Assembly: GCF_009389715.1 (NCBI RefSeq)
Contig: NC_052399.1
Coordinates: forward strand, 17,859,646-17,923,645
Direction: 5' to 3'
DNA from: Phoenix dactylifera
Lineage: Eukaryota > Streptophyta > Magnoliopsida > Arecales > Arecaceae
Length of the DNA: 64,000 nt
Shown here: positions 33,832-47,861 of the stretch, piece by piece
Layout of the letters: each line of letters begins with the position of its first letter
How positions within the stretch are numbered: position 1 is the stretch's first letter
The notes under the pieces: generated by a model
What the model saw: only the letters and a program-made list of their open reading frames with translations
Databases searched by the model: none
What the model was told of the DNA's origin: nothing
Translations under genes and position numbers: made by a program

Positions 33832-36800
33832 CTTAAGTTTTGGAATCTAAGAAGCTTCTCAATTTTTGCCCGAGTCATATGATTGTGAAGTTAATGTTGA
33901 CTAGTTATTAGCATCATTATCGGTGCATATTTGTACATAGGATGTAATGTAGATCTTGTTGTATTGTTCTTGTTCTACACCAGTATAGGGAAGAGAGAAA
34001 TACAAAGGCCTACATATGGAAGTTGACATTTTCAAAGCTGTATATTCAGATTTTCCAATAAGAAAAGCAGTATATTTTGGACATGCCTTTACACCTGTTT
34101 TGACATCATCATCAGTTAGGTTGAGATAAACTGATATTCATGTATAAACTGTTTGTTTCTTTTATTCTTGAATTGAAGCAGGTGTCGTCTTACTGCCAGT
34201 TACTAAATTATGATAGTTTCAAAGGCAGCGGTGTATCAGGAACATTGAACCTGTCATATATATATATATATATTGGTTGGTCTTGTTGCCACGAAATTCT
34301 TGCTTGGATGGATCTCTCTCAGTTTGCAAATAGAGACAAAGCTACTGTTTGTATGTTTCGCTTGGAGTGGCTCATGGAAACATAAATATGTGAGCTCTCA
34401 GGTGAAATTGGCAATGTATTTCAGGTGTGGAGTGGGCATATTCTGTGCACAGTTCCAACCTGAATATGCCACTCTCACCAACCCTTCCCGGAGTCCTAGC
34501 TGTTTAACTCTTTTCGTAATTAGCCACTACATAACTCTACCATGGGGCTATTTAGAGCTCTATGGTTGAAGTTGAAGTTGTACTGCAAGTTGAAGTTGCA
34601 TTGCAACTTAAATTGCAGCAAGTAGACTTACAGAAAAGTATATTTCTTGTGTTTGAAAGAGTTTGGGAAAAAGAGGCTATTTTTTATGGACATTTCCTCG
34701 AACATCTTATGATACCTGATTTTAGCATTCAATGTAAATGGAAGTTGTAGGCGGAGGAAACGGCTGTGGGCCTCCCGTGGGTGATGGGGCTCCACAGCTG
34801 CAGGGAGAGACTTGAGAGTGGGGTGGGGTGGGAGGATTAGAACGGAAGGAGGGGACATGAGAGCAGGACAAGAGAGGAGTGAGGATGGAAGGAGGAGGAG
34901 GATACAACTTCAACAACTTATCTTGCAGCCACTCCGACCCTAAGATAGATTTAAGTTGCAGTCCAATAAACAACTCAACTTATTGTGCAATTGAAGATTC
35001 CAGTATCCAAACAAACGGGCTAACTCCTACCTGCAACTTATTTTCGGTATGCTGCATATAGTATTATTAAGTGCGATTTAGAAACTACTTCCCTAATCTG
35101 CTACTTTTAGCAACCAGGTGCATACAATGATTGGAGGATGCAGCGTCCGGGTATGTAACATGAAGCCATTGGGCTGTGACCTAATCCTCGGTTTTTTAAA
35201 GGAGGAATAAACAAGGAAAAAGACTTGCTCAGATTATGGGATAGACTTGTGGCATGCTTGTTGCAGGCACGTTATCTATTAAGATCATCTTTCCGTGTGA
35301 AAAGAAATACCGCAACCCAGTTCAAGACGGGGATCAGGAGGGTGCTATTAAGATCAATGCAGTGATAATGGTACAAGACGTCAAGAAAATGAAAATCTCT
35401 TGATGATTGCAGCTCCAATCGTGATGAGGCTTGCAGCCTTGTAACTTGTTAAGCATAATGTTGTACCTATACGTCCAAGAGCGATTTGACATGCAGAAGG
35501 GAATTGCATGGCGTCATAAGGCAATGCTAGGTGTCGAAAGAGGTCAATGGTAATATCAGATTTGGCATCTACTTAAAATTTATGCTAGTATCAAGAAGAT
35601 AATTTTCTTTCGAAAAAGTACCAAATAAAAAAAAAAAAGGTACCAAGTAGATAGTATTGTACAATCACCCCAATCAATGGTAACAAACTTGGAAAGGGAA
35701 ATACAATGGATGATGAGCTTGCGTAAACATTTCATGTGAGTTTTGTTTGCTCAATTAGGATTCGATGGATGGCGGCATGGCCATCGGATGCCGTATTCCC
35801 TTTTCCTCTCCTAACAACAGCTGACCCAAAAGCATTTGCATTGTTTGATCTATTTTGATTACGCTAGACTCCGATCGTTTCCTATTGTCATAATAATACC
35901 ACAAATTCCTTGGCTGAGCGATCGACTGCCCATCTGTGTACATGCGTTTGTTTCCTAACTCTCCTTTTGGGTGCGCGCGCATGTGTGGTGTGTGCGCGCG
36001 CGCGCGCGTGAGAGAGAGAGAGACAGAGGAAGACCGTATCTATCCCATTGCAGAGGTGATTGCAATCACTAATTAGGGCAGATAAACATTAGAAGAAATG
36101 ATATATCAAGCCATCTCATGCTTCACTTCGCGCAGGGCTTGAAAAAATGCCATTTATAAATAACGTTTGTTAGTGATGCACCTCCAAATCGGCCATAGCT
36201 CACCAAAAGAACCAGCCAATTAGAATTTGCCACGGCACCAACACGTGGTTGATCAAGAGCTATCACTTGGCTGGCCCAACGTCGTACTGTTGAACTTGCA
36301 TATTATGAGTTTTCCATAGTTGGTCGCATCCTAACCCGAGCTTCAGTGATCACCGAAATTCTAGTGATGTAACAGGCGAGATGTCATTTGCGTGCAAGAC
36401 ATTCAACTAGGCTGTACCTAGGCTAGTCATTTTTGGGCGACCCATGTGCCCTAATTCTTTGGTGGTAGGTAAGCTCCTTCACCCAGTTAATCAACAAAAG
36501 AGGGAAACCCAGGAGGTGAGTACACACAAAACACCTTAACATACTAAGAGAGAACCTCCTTCTATTTTCTGAGCACCATCCTAATTTAGATATCAAAAAG
36601 TCCCCCACCGGATACACTTCGGCCAGTGGACTTCTTTATTTGTGCTATTCCAAGTCAAAGCCTGGCCACCCAACAAGGATCCCAGTGGTGACCACACGCT
36701 GCTCGCCCTCTCCGATCTCGATCGAACAGCCAACAGTCGAGTTCTCCAACGTCATTGCACTTTTCATCATGATGCTCAGGACATAAGGCAAAAATTGGGT

Positions 36801-37848
36801 CAGATACTAGCATATCTATATCCATATTTATTTTGTTTAACAAATATAGATATAGACATGGATATTAATCGGATGTAAAAATTTATATCCATATTTGTTT
36901 TAAACGGATATGGATACAAATCGGATACCAAAAGTATGTATATAAAATATGGATCTAAATCGGATAATTAAATTTTATGATCATAGAATCAAAGATATTA
37001 CTAAATGGATGTTAAATCAAGTTAATAGTATGCTAATATGCTCATTTATTTTTTTAAAAAATTCATTAATGCTATATAAAATTAAATAGCATTACAAATG
37101 AAATTGGATATACATATACGGATTGGAGAGTTGCCTATCCATATCCATATCCATTTTTCTTTGATGGATATGGATACAAATACAGATATTAGTCAAATAC
37201 TTAAATTTCTATTCATATCCGGATAGATTCAGATACAAAAATAAATCCAAATAGATATTATCTGATCACTTTCACCCCTACTAGGATGGGCGATTCTCAG
37301 CGGCAACCATTAGTTTCTTTAAATAAAAAAAAAATATATTTTTAATTCAAGAATTTTGGCATCAGTTTCCTTCCAAAAAATATTTTTTTGAGAAGAAAAA
37401 AATTTGCAAATTGTGAAAAAAGTTTTTTTTTTCTTATAAAGTCAACGGTGGTAGCAACACTATTACTTATAACAGTTCATATAATAGTATTATTTTAATA
37501 CTAAAATTTTTAAAATAATATATATCGAGATAAATAATAGCCGTTGCAACTGTTAGAATAACAGCAGTTTGGGTGGGGATCCGTTTATAATGAAATAACG
37601 CCGTTATCGTGACCTTGGTTGAAGGTGCAGAGCGCGTGCCGCTGGTCCGATTCTTAACGGAGGGAGCAACCAAGCCATGTGGCGATCAGGATTCAGGGTG
37701 ATAGATTGCTTCTCTTGTCGACGGCTGACCGGGTTCCGGAACAGAGCGATCGAAACGAAGATAAGGAAGCGAGCGGGAAAGGAACGAGCATTCTCTCTAT
37801 CTCTTTTCTCTCCTCTCTCCATTCAAGAACTTATACCTCTCTCTCGCG
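33832..37848. other. Intergenic DUF2358 to UROD, copy 2
   Basis: Same content as 10514-14530: (TA)n, GC/GT-GA microsatellite near 35968-36030, palindromic AT-rich repeat at 36799-37268, CT-rich UROD leader. Two T-run length changes fall here. No gene supported. Confidence 0.6.
36799..37268. mobile_element. AT-rich palindromic repeat, MITE-like, copy 2
   Basis: Copy of 13481-13950 with the same imperfect inverted ends; class uncertain. Confidence 0.5.
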
Positions 37849-40800
37849 ATGCGTGTAAGCTCCACTCCTGTGAGCAGGTAAAGCACAAGACACTCTCTCG
37901 CTCGCTCGCTCTCTCTCTCTCTCTATATACACAAAAGATTTGATCTTTCGCCATTCTCTACTAATGTCGTAACCTAACTCCCTTTCAGCAATGGCTTCTC
38001 GGTTGGTTTGAGGTCTCGCGACCCGGTTCTTCAGCTAGGGTTTCTCCCCCGTTGGAAGAGTGGAAATAGGGTTCTCTCTCAGAGGAAGATCCGGCAGCGG
38101 TTCCCTAGGGCAAGCTTCTCTTCCGGTATGCTTCCATAATAACCCCATTTGCTTCGCGAAATATAACCTCTCTCTTCTTTTCTTCTCGTTGCTCGTTCTG
38201 GTGATGCTAGTTGCTATAATTTCTGCGGTGGAATCCAATGGATGAAAAAAGATGAGGGATTTATGTTCTTACGGGCTAATTGGGTGGTCAATCTGTAAGG
38301 TTTCATTACTCTGAGGCATTTTTTAGGGAAAGATTTATTTTTGAATTCTCCATTCTAGTGAAAGGTTTGTCCAAATTCCAGTCAGATATTGAATTGGGAA
38401 TACAACATGGAGGGAACCTCATTCGTGAACTTGGAATCAATGAGGTTAAGATTTTTCAGAATGTTGGCGTCTGTTAATTTGTTAATAGTCCATGGGGTTA
38501 ATGCTGCCATAAAAAAATATTTTCTTGATGCTGGACACTCTGTTTTGATTCGGGAACTTTTAATTCTTTGCTTGAAAAGACTGTCAGGTCATTTATATGC
38601 ATAAAAGAGCCTTAATACCTCTGCAATGCTGATAGATCCTTTTGTTTAATATGTGTTCCAAGCCATGGATGCAACTACAAGCTTTGGTCTTCGTTTGATG
38701 AGTCAAATTGCTCCAATCAGACGGAACAGATCTTGTATATACTTACAGTTTTTGACTGATGACGTGATTCAATGGCCTTTAAGATGTCCAGAAATTGTAG
38801 TTTGTAGTTTTAAATGTTCCATATTGCTAGAATACCTTATTAATTTTGCAACATCCAAGGAAATCGGAATGATTGTTGATCAAACATTTATATATCAATA
38901 AAGAGTCCCAACTTTCTTCTCGCGCTATTTACATCATTATTGTTTCAAGTTCAACCCGTTTACATGCTAGGGATGCTGATTCCATGCGTGGATCAGCTGA
39001 GTCTTCCTGAAAATACAAATCCAAACTATGGAAAGCTTCTGAATGCTGTTCTTTTATTCCTAGATGAACATTGTTCTGGGAAATGAATTACAAGATGTAG
39101 GCCATTCAATGTAACAAGTGATTCTCACACTTTATATATGAAGTTCGTTGTAGAAGTATGTCTTACTTGACTTTCAAAAAAAGAAAAATTTATTAGTAAT
39201 TCATGTGCGTTCACATAATCTGGATCTACTGTCTATCAGAAACTTTGAAGTTGAAATGGGTTATCTACTTAAGTGTTGATAGTTATCTTTTCCAGACCCA
39301 CTCTTGGTTCAGGCTGCTAGAGGAAATCTCATAAGTCGGCCTCCAGCATGGATGATGCGCCAAGCAGGAAGGTATATGGCTGCTTACAGAAAGCTTGCAG
39401 AGAAATACCCATCATTCAGAGAGAGATCAGAGACAGTTGATCTCATAGTAGAAATTTCTTTGCAGCCATGGAGAGCTTTTCAGCCAGATGGAGTCATAAT
39501 TTTCTCTGACATACTTACTCCTCTACCTGCATTTGGTGTACCTTTTGAGATAGAAGAAGTAAAGGGACCTATCATTCCATCACCTATTTTCTCCACGGAG
39601 GGTCTTAAAAAATTGCATCCAATTGATTTGGAGAAACTTCAGTTTGTAGGAGAGTCTCTAAGGATCTTACGCAACGAGGTAAATATCTGATTTATTTTGT
39701 CCCATAAAATTGTTTATTATGCATAAAATAAAAATCTACTAAGCAATCCTCAGGTTTATATGTTCTTATATGGAAATAAATCTGAAGCATTGGTCAACAA
39801 TGACATTACTTCAGATCCTTAAGTCACCTTTTGCTCTCGCAAATACTGTTTCTGAATGTTTGGCATATATCTAATGACGATGCATACTAATCACAGTGTC
39901 AGCATGTCAACGGTTGCTTAGGAAGCATATTTATACCTATACCCTATGTAGAAGTCCAGAGTCATGCTAATATATTATCCTCTCTTCTATACCGATTATG
40001 CCTAAATGATATAAACTGCTAGATAAAGACACCAGAACAAAGTAGAAGTTCCTGTGCTAATCCCTTGTTATGATTGCATGTGTCATTTTCTTTTGTTTGT
40101 ATCTGGCTTGCTTGAATTTCTTGAAACATTCATTTTCTTCTAGTTGCTGAAACGTGTAGATTGCCAACTTTAAGCCGAGCATGGACAGATTGCCACAAAA
40201 AAGACTTTAAGCATACAAAACTTCATTTCAAACTGTAAATTTTGACACATCATTTCAGCAGAAAATAAATTGTAATGGTTTGTTCTTTTCTAATCTTTGC
40301 TTTGTTGATTTTTCCTTTTAAAAACTGATTTTGCCCTTGATGTCTCTTTTTGTGTGTCAGATAGTTCTCATTGGAATAGCTACACCTTTGAGATGGAATT
40401 ATGATATAGCTTATCCAGGTGCTCTGTAACAACCTAGGACCTCACCCAAAAAGACTAGCCAGAAGGTATTTTTTTTGGATTTCTTAGTCTTGTATAAGTA
40501 TTCAAGATCTTCTGGGCAAATAACTGATGTGGGACTAAACACACGCCCACACAGGTTCCTACATACTCTCTCCGTTTAAGCCCTAATGTTCTCATCATGC
40601 TAAGGATCCAAATCCATTCAAATCTAATCAAAAGCACTACGATCGGCCCGTGGTCAGTCTCAATGAGCCCGTGCTGCCACATCCCTTAGTCCACATGGAC
40701 AATGGGCTAGGTCCGCTCTGATACCATTTGTAACAACTCAGAACCTCACCTAAAAAGGCTAGCTAGAAAGTATTTTTTTAGGACTTATTAGCCCTGTATA

Positions 40801-43800
40801 AGTACTCAAGATCTTTCCGGCATATAACCAATGTGGGACTAAATACACGCCCTCATAGGTCTTCACATGCTCGTTACTTGTTCCTGGATATAGCTCATGT
40901 ATATGTTACTAGCCTTTATGTTTATATTGGAAAGCCTTTTGAGATGGATCATTTCTGCTGTTTATACATGTTTATCAATTTGCTAGCTACAAGCATGTGA
41001 TTTTTATCCTATGTGTTTGTTCATTCTGTACAATATCTGTGGATGTTGATCTAGATACTTTTATAGTATTGCAATCCAAGGGCTGTGGGTTTTGCTGATC
41101 TAGGATTTCAGTTACATGCATGTTTTTGCAATCTAAATGCCTTCCGTTTAGTCTGGAATTGCATACCTTCTTAATTTTAACTGGTAGTAGTACACTTTAA
41201 TTTTAGTAAAGACACATACTCATCTTTATCTAATACATGCAAGTTCTCAATCTTAGATAAAATGTTAATTCTAGGTGCCATTGAAATTTTAAGAGGACTT
41301 GTGTATGATAGTCTTTATATATAACTATGTTTTGTCTAGGTTCATTGGTGGGTATCGCTATCAACTAGGATATTTGCAGCATTGATATTTTTGAATTGCA
41401 TGAAATGTACAATGCTAATAAAATTTCCTTCTAGTCCTCTGTGATGTCATGGTTGTGGTCAGAATCTTCATATTCATAACTTGCTTCTCGTGTTGTCATT
41501 GGTACTTATCCTCAAGGTGAATGATTAATATGTCTTCCTGGTTACTTTTTGTTGGCTTCCTGAAGTGCTGGATACTTGGATATTCGTAGTTTGATTGTAT
41601 CAGTAAACATGGCTGGTGTTCATAAACATGGCAGTTCATCTGTATGGTGATTTATTTCTGATTACTTAGCATCTTTCTTCGTTATAGGTTGGAGAGAAAG
41701 CAGCGGTGCTTGGATTTGTTGGAGCACCATGGACACTTGCTACTTATATTGTGGAAGGGGGTTCAACCCGCACATATACAGCTGTGAAAAGCATGTGCCA
41801 TACTGCACCAAATGTTTTGAAGGCTCTTCTCTCTCATCTTACACAAGCAATATCTGACTATATCATTTTCCAAGTGAATTCAGGAGCTCAGTGTATACAA
41901 ATTTTTGATTCATGGGGTGGACAACTACCACCTAATGTTTGGGAGCAGTGGTCAAAGCCATACATCAAGCAGGTAAATTGGACATTAATTTCTGATTTTG
42001 TTTATTTCCTAAATTTTAACCTCATATGCAGTGTTTCTTATATAAATAACTGTGTGAACTAGGCTACCTACATGATCTTAAAATGCATATGCATTGCAAC
42101 AGAAGTTTACATTTCTACCATGTGTCATTTGGTAGACTTTTTGGACGTTGAAGAGGCAGTGGAGTATGAATTTCTTAATTGTTCCAGTTAAGTTAGTATT
42201 ACTTCTTTTGTTCAAAGAGGAAGCAAACCGTCAGATATCATCTCGGAACTGAAATAAAAGACCCTAAGGATGACCAGCAAATCTCTCCTAGAAGAGAAAT
42301 TTAGGAAGAGGGATCAACACAGCATTTGGTTTCATTTTACTTATCACTGTTAGTGTTGGCTTTGAAAACTGTGTTCTCCTATCCAGTTTTTGACAGCTAT
42401 ATGAATCATCCACTGGTTAATTTGTGTAGTGACCTTAAGACTGGAGGTGTCCAAGGATACCCTCCAACTATTTGTTGTGTATTTCTCTCGTTTTGTGTTA
42501 TAGAAGAACTGCTATCAGTTAACGTTCTATTAAGTAATAGTCTTTGTTCTAACTGAATTTTTTAAGTCAACTTCAATCCATGGACCAATTTTTTTTGGAT
42601 TTCTTGTTATATATTAAGATATTATAATGTGAATATTATCTATACTATACAATGTGTAAATGTATATACACGCATGTGGGTGCCATTCATTTGTATAGTA
42701 TGCATAATGTATGATTTCCTTACATGCTTTTGCAAACAATATGATAATTCTATTATGCTTTTATAATATGTGGTATTGCTATCTTTTATGCTCGCCGTAC
42801 GCCTTCTTCTTCTTCTTCTTCTCCTCCTCCTCCTACTTCTTACCAGTTTGGTAAGCTGGCATCTTCAATTTGGATATTTAACCGAAGATTAAGTAGAATT
42901 TTCAGCAAATTAGTGTTCTTTTGGTTTGATGTTTCATATAATACCATGAAACATTTGAAGTTTGAAGAACCTAGTTATTTCTTTTTCAAAATAAATTTAA
43001 TCAGTTCCATATGGTATTGCAGATAGACTCTGGAAGTTGTGTGTGAATATTGAAAAGAACATAATGACAATACTTTTATAGGAGGGATTTTTTCAGGTTA
43101 AATATAATTCTTTAAAAATCCTAATGAGGACTTCTTTTGGCAGATATATTTCTGCTAATTGTCATAAAATGGCATAGTTAGTTAAATTGTTTATAGTTTT
43201 CATTACAATTGAAGATACTGATAGTACTAAGATCTTTCAAAAACAAGGGGACATGATAACTTGTAATTTATAAAGACTTGTGTCATTTTGGTATCCAATG
43301 ATAACAACTTATTAGAGAACCAACCATGTTTTGATTTGAAATATAAGCTGGGGTGCAGCCACATATAATATATCTGTGATGATTTGTGGCTTTCCGAAAA
43401 AGCTCATGTACAGAATGACCTGGGACCACCAGCCACTTGATGTCTATATGTGGTCATTTGTGCTGCCGTACATCATTAATACTCAGTTGCTTAGCACTGA
43501 TTTATGTGCTAACCTCTTAATATATTAATTTGTTCACCACTTTTGCCTTTCAGACCTTGTATATTGGTTTCTGAAGTATGAAGTCATGTATATTACAAAC
43601 GTTATTTCAAAGTCAAGCATACAACAATGCTTTTTTCAAAAAGTATGTATGTCTTACTCCTTTGACCATCCAATGTTACTTTTTAACTTGCAGATGGTAA
43701 GTTCAATAAAGAAGGAATGCCCTCAGATACCACTTGTGTTATATGTCAATGGTAATGGGGGCCTACTTGAGCGCATGACTGGAACTGGAGTTGATGTGAT

Positions 43801-45442
43801 TGGACTTGACTGGACAGTGGATATGGCAGATGGAAGGAGGCGGCTTGGAAGTAAAATTAGCGTGCAGGGAAATGTAGACCCAGCTTATCTATTTTCTCCA
43901 CTTCCTGTTTTGACAGATGAAATCCATAGGTGAGTCTAAAATATCAATTAGCTCAGTGTTGGATTGGATATGTCCCAAGCTATTTATAGATACTAACATC
44001 TTGTCACTGCTTGTCAACTTCTTTTTCTCTTTCATTCTCATTTTTCCAGCTTATGCATTTACTGTCCATCATCAGTTATTATTCTTTCAATGGAAGTGGT
44101 CGTTCTCCGACCAAAAGAAGGTTCTTTGGTTATTTAGGTGCTCTCTGTTTGATCATTCTTGAGTTCATCTAATCTCAGTCAAGTGTCATTATCTTCTTTG
44201 GGTGCAGCTTAAAATATTTGACAGAGAGTCATGAGTTTGTCGAATATATATATGATGGGAGTAAATCATTGGCTAAACTTTTGCTTAGAGTTCAGTAGTG
44301 ATTAAAAAGCATATATTTTTCAATTATAACAATTACTAGTCACAAAATCGCATTTTCTTATTGCAGCTTACTCGTGGATCTTTGCTATTCATCCCTATTG
44401 ATGGTTTTCTTGCTATTATTGCAGCTTACTCAAGAAGCATATGTCTCTAAACACAACCTTTCTATTTAACCTTATTTAGGTTTTCTTGTATCTGCCACTT
44501 CTTTCCAATAGGGCATTTAAATTCTTGTATGCTTGGGGGTTGTCTCCATTATTAACCAATGCAATGCCATCCTGATATATATATATATATAATATTTAAC
44601 TTAATTCTTTGTTGTGTTTTCATAAATCCACATCAATATATCAATCTTTCCCATGCTAAAGTTATATTTTCTCACACTCCATTTTTAACATGAATACTGA
44701 ACTCATTAAGGAGCCTAAGTTTTCTTGAATTTCTCCATGTTGCATTGATTTACAATACTCTGAATAGAGAGCACACAATGTCCCTGACACATTATGCTCT
44801 TGGTTTTAAGGATCCATGTCATTTTTTAAAATTAAAAATGAAAAAGGAAAAATATTTTATTTTTTTAGTATTAGTTAATGTCCCTATGTTTCAACTAAAT
44901 GTATCACCTCCTGGTATTGTTTTTGCAAGTTTGCATCCTGCTCCATTGGTTTTGCAGATCTCATGAATATCTGGAAAAATTGCAATATTATGTGAGCTAG
45001 GTCCTTGGTGCAATGGATGAGAAGTTTCTAGCTATAACTCTTTCGCATGGTGCACTATTATAATGGTCGAATTAATATTACGTTCAGAAGCCATCTTGGA
45101 CCTTGCTTCCTTATTAGTTGCTCGCATAGCCATTTGTCAGGACATCATTCCATCCTTTGTGTCAACTGTCAATGATTTATAATGTCTAGACATCAGATTT
45201 CAAGTTTCATTTGAAACTTGACTTTAAAAACATTGTTTTGCCCAGCTGATGTTTGTGCATTTCCCAGGGTTGTGAGATGTGCTGGGCGAAGGGGACATAT
45301 ACTAAATCTGGGCCATGGTGTTCTTGTGAAGACGCCAGAGGAGGCTGTTGCACATTTCTTTGATGTTGTAAAGAGCTTGAATTATGACAAATTCTTTGAA
45401 AGTGGTGCAGCTGAAGAACTGGAGCCTGTTGGGCAGTTGTAG
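37849..45442 (+). CDS. Uroporphyrinogen decarboxylase, plastid, copy 2 (intact)
   Basis: Removes the four acetate carboxyls of uroporphyrinogen III to give coproporphyrinogen III, the shared route to haem and chlorophyll in the plastid stroma. Exons 37849-37877, 37989-38125, 39296-39678, 41688-41972, 43694-43929 and 45268-45442 keep frame and give 414 residues. The start is a 29-nt coding exon (MRVSSTPVS); with exon 2 it forms a basic, Ser-rich transit peptide of about 55 residues. Seen: [14 protein letters not shown] (70-83), FSDILTP with Asp127, GAPWTLATY with Tyr203, QIFDSWGG with Ser258, [19 protein letters not shown], and NLGHGV with His373. Family knowledge assigns these Asp, Tyr, Ser and His to the active site. 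All introns are GT-AG. Differs from copy 1 by the G that keeps exon 6 open. Confidence 0.95.
40425..40867 (-). mobile_element. TRIM in UROD intron 3, copy 2
   Basis: Duplicated with the gene. Flanked by TGCTC at 40420-40424 and 40868-40872. Two 139-bp terminal repeats (40425-40563 and 40729-40867) and the initiator-Met primer site on the minus strand at 40715-40726. Confidence 0.92.
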
Positions 45443-47861
45443 AATTCAGAGTTTGCATCAATGAATCGAAATTTTTTGCCAAATTCATGGTTCCCAACTT
45501 GGTTATCTGCTGAAAAGCTCCTCGTGGATTGTGTACCTTTAGGTGAACTTGTTCATGACTCATTGTTCAGCCATTTAATGGCACTCCAAGTAATAAAGAG
45601 AAATTCACCAGTCTTCTATCTTCTTGCTCGTGTACATAAATGCAAATTAGCTATGCATTGTTCTGGCTGCTAAGAGGCTATTTCATCTGACATTTGTTTG
45701 CAATGGAAGCAAGAGCTGTGATGCCTTTGTCGTGAGTGTATCTTTCCTGTGAGGTATTGGTACGATATTCATGTTTCTTGTCAGTTGAGTAAGTTGTGTT
45801 CTTTGATTCAAACTGGTGCAACTTATGTATCATGTGCTTGTTGCTGAGGTTTTGATGTAAGTGAGCTAAGGAGTCTTATTACGGTGAATTTTCCAGGATA
45901 CATGGACCGTAATATAGCCCCAAAAGAAAAGAAAAATAAAGAAAAACTTGTCCGAGAGGTTTGCTTATTAGCCTGTGTTTGATGATTGATTCGACCTATT
46001 CCCTTCAAGAACCGTGAGATTCTACATGGTATGGTCCTGCTTAACTGCAAGAACTTGATCCTGTTTAATTGCTTTATTGTCTGGCTTGTAGAAGTTGTTC
46101 GCTCCTTAAACTATGGACGGCTAAATTATCATGGTCAGCAAAAACCATTGAGCTTGCAATAGCAGGTCTGTGATATCCAGGGAATCAAAAATGCGATGTG
46201 AAGAATGAAATTCACATAACTATTGGTGGTGTTGTCTTGTTGCATACATTGTCATTTGTGATGCCGATATTCATCCCAAACCATTTGAAAATTTTGTCAA
46301 GAAAAAAAAAAGTTGTGAGATTCGTGAGTACATTTGCGCAGAGATTATTCTTGAAGGGGAAATGCTGAAGAAATAAATGAGAGCAACCGGTTCACTTCCA
46401 TTGCACCAAGTCTTCTTGTCAAATAATCAGGTACTGTTCTATCCTCATTTGAGTTGCATGCTCCGATGATGTGGGAGTGAGGGAGGGAATGCTATAGCAT
46501 AACATCATGGAAGAAAAGGCTGCTATTTAATCTCCTGTTTCATAGATACTAGATTATTCAGAAATGTGAAGCAGCTGATATGTAACCTGTTGGAAAATTT
46601 TCAAATTATATATATGTGTGTGTGTTTGTGTGTTTTGGATGTTGTTTTTTTTTTTTGAAGGAAAGAAGGTGAAAAGATGTGACTTTAGAAAGATAGTTGA
46701 GAGTGAAAAAGATGACTCTTTGAATAGACACAAATGGTGAATGTCTGAAAAAAGGTGAATCTTTACGTTAAAAGGAGGTGACTCTACAGTCTAAAAAGTG
46801 GTGACTATTCAAACAAATATTTTAACCGTTTGAAGAGATACGAAGAACACTAAAAAAAATTTTATTGTAGAAAAATTACCACAATATATTCATTCATTCT
46901 TTCTCAAATTTTGTCTCTTTTTAATCTTTTCTTAGTCATTCTTTCTTTCTCAAATTTTGTCTCCTTTTAGTTTTGCCATTATAGCCAAACTTTTAGAGTT
47001 TTCTGGTTTGATATCCGTAGTGCAAAAAGCTATCAAATAAACACTTTTTTCTGGGCTCCCATTGTATTATGGAAACAAATTTGTTGATTCTTTTTGCACA
47101 CAAGTGGTAGGGACAAATATTGTCTTAAGAAAAACTAACATTGTATGACGTTGAAACGTGCCTTGGAGCTTTTTTCCTTTCTTACTTTTTCATTCCCTAG
47201 TTCCTACGTAACCTCTCTATTATTCCGGTCCGACGGTATATGGTATGGGGTCGGTGAAGGATGGAAGTTCAGGAGCAACGGGACATTTACGCATCAGCCT
47301 TTCCATGCTCTTCTTTGTGCTTGATTTTTATGTTACGTCAAGCATTTCTCATGGAGCTAAAGCTGCTGGGCTGGTGGGGAAAATGTGCGAACAGACGCTA
47401 CCATGTCATGGAGCTAAAGCTGCTGATCGCAAAAGTGGCTCAAATTTTCTGAGTCGTCGGGTATTGCAGGTGCTGTTGGCCCCAGGAAAAAGTCAAAATG
47501 TTTCTTTGCAGAGACGATGGTTTCCATATTGTTCTTAAGGTGAGGTCCGTTCTCGCGTGGCAGAAGATGCTTGGTGCAATTCATGAGGCTGTGCCATTAA
47601 ATGCCATGCCATCTAATACTCATCGGATCATTTGATTGCCTGTCTCTTTCCAGTTCCCACATTTGGAGGAGGGAGAGTATAGAAGTAGCACTCCATGATA
47701 TTTTAGTCTTGCTTCTAAGAAGAAGTACTGTCTTCATAACATTACTCTTTCCTACTTCTGAGATGCAACTTGGTTTCTGCTATCTTGGAATTCACACTTG
47801 CTGCATCTATCAAGCTTTGGCTAGGCAGTGCAATTTGGACATGCATTCAAAAGGTGCCCGA
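45443..47861. other. UROD 3' UTR and downstream region, copy 2
   Basis: As 22124-24541, with one extra A near 46858. The right edge passes into unique sequence after GAGTT at 47860-47864. Confidence 0.55.

Larger units (their letters stand above)
24542..47861. repeat. Second copy of the 23.3 kb tandem duplication
   Basis: Direct repeat of 1225-24541. Homology ends at the GTT of 47862-47864, after which unique sequence starts. Length differences from copy 1 are +T near 26244, -T near 37340, +T near 37423, +T near 42759, -T near 44316, +G near 45285 and +A near 46858. These seven changes explain the shift from 23317 to 23320. Confidence 0.97.
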
